Below are positions 61,179-64,000 of a stretch of 64,000 nt of DNA, in pieces. The translations under genes were made by a program, and so were the position numbers. Every line of letters starts with the position of its first letter. Within the stretch, counting starts at the first letter, position 1. The notes under the pieces are model-generated. The model saw only the letters and a list, made by a program, of their open reading frames with translations, ran no database searches and was not told the DNA's origin. Source of the DNA: Membranipora membranacea (lineage: Eukaryota; Bryozoa; Gymnolaemata; Cheilostomatida; Membraniporidae); contig OU612074.1 of the NCBI GenBank assembly GCA_914767715.1, positions 6,093,501 through 6,157,500 on the forward strand, given 5' to 3'.

Positions 61179-61859
61179 GGTATATCATGGTCAGCAAAAC
61201 TGAGGAGAAAAGATTTCAACCTTTTGTTGAGATGAAAAAATGCAGTACAGAGTTTGAAGTTTTTTGTTGCTGGCAGAATATCACATACCAGATTTTTCTT
61301 TGATCACATTTGCAAAAGAAATATCTTCTTATGGCAATTTCTTCTTTCTTCTTGATACTAAACAAGCAATGATTATTTTTGTTAGGAGCAATCAAATCAT
61401 CCTTAGATCAATCTACGACACTTCTAGTCAGGCAGATGCTACTGCTACCGCAGGGACTACAATTACTCCTACCTCATTGTTATCAAGATATTAGAATGAA
61501 TTATGAATGCTTTTATGTAATTTTATCTGCCATGGTTCTTGATTTTTTAGTTACATGTCCTTTAAATGCTATACACCATATTATATCGATATTTCTGTTT
61601 TCTTTGTACAAGTCCTGTACACTTCTTCGTCACCAGATTAAAAATGGAATATATAAATTGCACTCTGTCAAAAATCAAGTTGAGATATTAAAAATATCAA
61701 AAATATTGTCATAATGTTTCCGAATGGCTATGGTATTGTTGAACTTCACATCAGTCTGTTATCTAATGAAATTTCACCTCAAACTACGTTTTGCTTGTGC
61801 GACACCTCTACAGTGTATAAGAAGCCAAGTGCAGCAAAGTGTAATAACCCAAGAGGTTC

Positions 61860-62730
61860 AATAAATGTAAACGTTAATGTAAATGTAAACTCAAGAAAGA
61901 ATTCAAAGTAAGTTGCGTTTAGCCATTTCTGTGTGGATACTTCAGATTACATCAATGTAGAAAACAGTCAGGTTGTCAAGCCTAGGACCTCAAATACGTG
62001 TCATGATTGCTGATTAAGACAATCACCCTAAGAAATTTCACTATTTAACACTAAGAACGGCAGTTAGTAGATCAATCAACAGTCAATAGAGCTTCTTGTT
62101 TATGTTTCTTAGGTTGCCATGAATAACTTTGAAGTCTCTCCCAATATTACTATTTTAATTTAAGATATCAACATCAGAAACCTGACTATCCAACATCACG
62201 CGGTTGGACATCAGACTATCAACACCACGTGGTCAGACATCAGACTATCCAACACCATGTGGTCAGACATCAGACTATCCAACACCACGCGGTAGTTATG
62301 GGATCGAAAAGGAAAAAAGTAGTCAAAGAGGAAAAGAAAAGCAGAGGACTAAGTTCTGTTCAACAGCGGGTATCTTGCTAACTATGAGTTTCCATTTTCT
62401 ATGGATCATAATATTCATATACATTGGAGTGTACACCTTTCAACTGTCACGAAAGCTTGCGAGTGACGTTCAGGCTAGTGAGAAACTTACGGCCACGGTT
62501 GAATCACTGAAAGGTTTTTCAGATGAAGAGGAGGCTAAACCACTGGAGACTGAGGTTGAGTTTTTTTTTTTGGAGAATAGTTGAGTCTTTCCTGGCTTAT
62601 TTGCAAGTTTGGGGATAATTCCTTAACTGATAAACAATAACTTCATATTTTATTGCTTCAACCAAGATTTGTGGGCTTTGAAAATTTGTTTTAGGAAGCG
62701 CTGAGCAAATACACACAAAATGAATATCCT
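61860..62730 (+). pseudogene. Inverted decayed copy of the YxxP/TM exon
   Basis: An inverted duplicate of about 57880-58900. A relic of exon 1 (AGAAAGAATTCAAA then GTAAGT, ending at about 61909) is followed by the matching intron and the TM exon. That exon encodes decapeptides (TSDYPTPCGQ, TSDYPTPRGS), [20 protein letters not shown] and the stalk (QASEKLTATVESLKG). One base is lost in the repeats near 62218, which breaks the frame. The acceptor TTTTAG has become TTTAAT, the donor GGGC|GTGAGT is gone, and the frame ends at TGA 62582-62584. No LDLa exon is seen further right, so it is not a working gene. A truncated membrane stub from an internal ATG is a formal possibility. Confidence 0.75.
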
Positions 62731-62734
62731 TTAA

Positions 62735-63270
62735 AGTAGCAGACAACCACAAAAGTTGTATTTTGATGTTTGATGCGTAATGATATACTCCTAAATTTGT
62801 GTGTCATAAATAAATATTGAATTAGAAAACCTGAATCATTTCAATTGCAAACACTCTACTTCCATTTTGTTTCAGTAATACCCATACCCATATTGATTGG
62901 CCAAGTTTTAATACTCTCCAACTAAATATATTATTGGAACAGTGTAAAGTATAAAATTCAACATTTTTAGAATTAAAGTAGTTATCTTTTGTATGTTTCA
63001 ATTTGAAGATATAAACAGTCAACTCAATTACAAAATTATCCAAAATAAAACAATATTATTGCTCTCAATAAAGAAAATTACGCATTTCTACGAGATTATA
63101 AACATAACATAGCTTCTCAATTTAATTCAGATTAATGCGGCCATTGGGGTTTAGGGGCTGCCGACTGCCCTGTGGTGCATAACCAGAGGTTATACCTTGA
63201 ATTTTCATTTCTGAGTATGTTGCCCATCTGTATAGGCAAATTGCAAGTCGATTCATGATTAGTGGGGTCA
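62735..63270. repeat. Dispersed repeat, copy 2
   Basis: Direct-orientation similarity to 54258-54770 over the whole length, with shared AGACAACCACAAAAGTT, CCATTTTGTTTCAGTAA and CTGCCxTGTGGTGCA segments. It contains no coding sequence that I can support. Confidence 0.6.
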
Positions 63271-63550
63271 GGGTTGTATGCTACTTAAAAATGATTCTGA
63301 CAGCATCAGGTTTTTTTATGTATCATTCTATTCCTTTCAATTATATATACTTTTTATTGTTACTTTATCTACAATTATTTTTTTGAATGTCTTGCGTGTA
63401 GTGACAGAAAAAATAGGAAAACAGGAAGGAAATTAGTAAAGAATTATAACTTGTAGTATTTTTTGTGTTTTAGTTGACCGCTGTGACAATGTGAAAGACA
63501 ATTTTCCAGAAAAAAATCTGGAGCATTTCAATACAACATTTTAAAGCCAA

Positions 63551-64000
63551 GAATACATAGCCCTACAAAGCCATATATAGCCATACGTAGCCATACGTAG
63601 CCATATATAGCCATATATAGCCATACATAGCCATACATAGACATACATAGCCATATATAGCCATACATAGCCATACATAGCCATACATAGACATATATAG
63701 ACATACATAGCCATACATAGCCATACATAGCCATACATAGCCATACATAGACATACATAGCCATACATAGCCATACATAGACATACATAGCCATACATAG
63801 CCATACATAGCCATACATAGCCATACATAGCCATACATAGTCATATATAGCCATACATAGCCATACATAGCCATACATAGACATACATAGCCATACATAG
63901 ACATACATAGCCATACATAGACATACATAGCCATATATAGCCATACATAGCCATACATAGCCATATATAGCCATACATAGCCATACATAGCCATACATAG
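63551..64000. repeat. 10-bp satellite CCATACATAG, runs off window
   Basis: About 45 tandem units of CCATACATAG with variants CCATATATAG, ACATACATAG and CCATACGTAG. The first few units are more diverged. The array continues past the window end. The minus strand (CTATGTATGG) has no stop in any frame, so long YGYVWLCMAM-like reading frames there are an artefact. Confidence 0.95.

Noticed and set aside
63528-63998. Minus-strand frames encoding YGYVWLCMAM repeats
   Set aside because: A 10-bp satellite without stops on the minus strand is open in all three frames; there is no gene signal.

Overview
The window is AT-rich eukaryotic (metazoan) genomic DNA: short exons with GT/AG introns, TATA promoters, AATAAA signals, non-LTR retrotransposons of three lineages, a tRNA-derived SINE and several foldback elements. 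A marine deuterostome, most likely an echinoderm, is my best guess. That is an inference from general character; no single gene proves it. The dominant content is an array of five copies of one small secreted-protein gene family that I do not recognise (here the 'GDN-repeat family'). Complete copies share one design: a non-coding leader exon behind a TATA box, a 43-nt exon encoding the start of a signal peptide, one long exon encoding the rest of the signal peptide, a short APAPKR-type linker and Gly/Asn/Asp/His nonapeptide-type repeats ending in an (R)GD motif, and a 23-nt last exon encoding the end of GHYSYVS-stop. Copies A (2911-3867, +), C (14456-15335, -), D (22081-23305, +) and E (41003-42052, +) are intact. 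Copy B (8297-8800, +) has lost its promoter and signal exon and has a LINE in its 3' flank. Repeat number and higher-order period differ between copies, so the family is changing quickly by repeat turnover. || Layout: 1-5000 is unit A; 5000-8080 is flanking DNA with a decayed four-exon minus-strand gene fragment abutting truncated copy B; 8300-9850 is copy B plus a LINE fragment; 9850-14400 is family downstream flank and old repeats; 14456-15790 is inverted copy C; 16080-38755 is unit D; 38800-56560 is unit E. Units D and E are tandem copies of an about 18-kb segment at high identity. D carries two LINE insertions that E lacks. E carries a 59-bp palindromic insertion and about 1.3 kb that D lacks. 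Each unit also carries exons of a second, unrecognised multi-exon gene that is decayed in both copies. || At the right end of unit E lies a complete five-exon minus-strand gene (55775-58898) for a 296-residue type II membrane protein. It has five cytoplasmic TSDYxxPxGx repeats (each a YxxP motif), one transmembrane helix, a short helical stalk and three extracellular LDL-receptor class A domains. Unit D keeps only a broken exon of this gene, and an inverted decayed copy of its membrane exon lies at 61900-62730. The window ends in a 10-bp satellite (63551-64000). || Working together: the GDN-repeat copies share a promoter block of about 100 bp, so they are probably co-expressed secreted products. 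The LDLa gene is physically part of the same duplicated block, but no functional link can be read from sequence.
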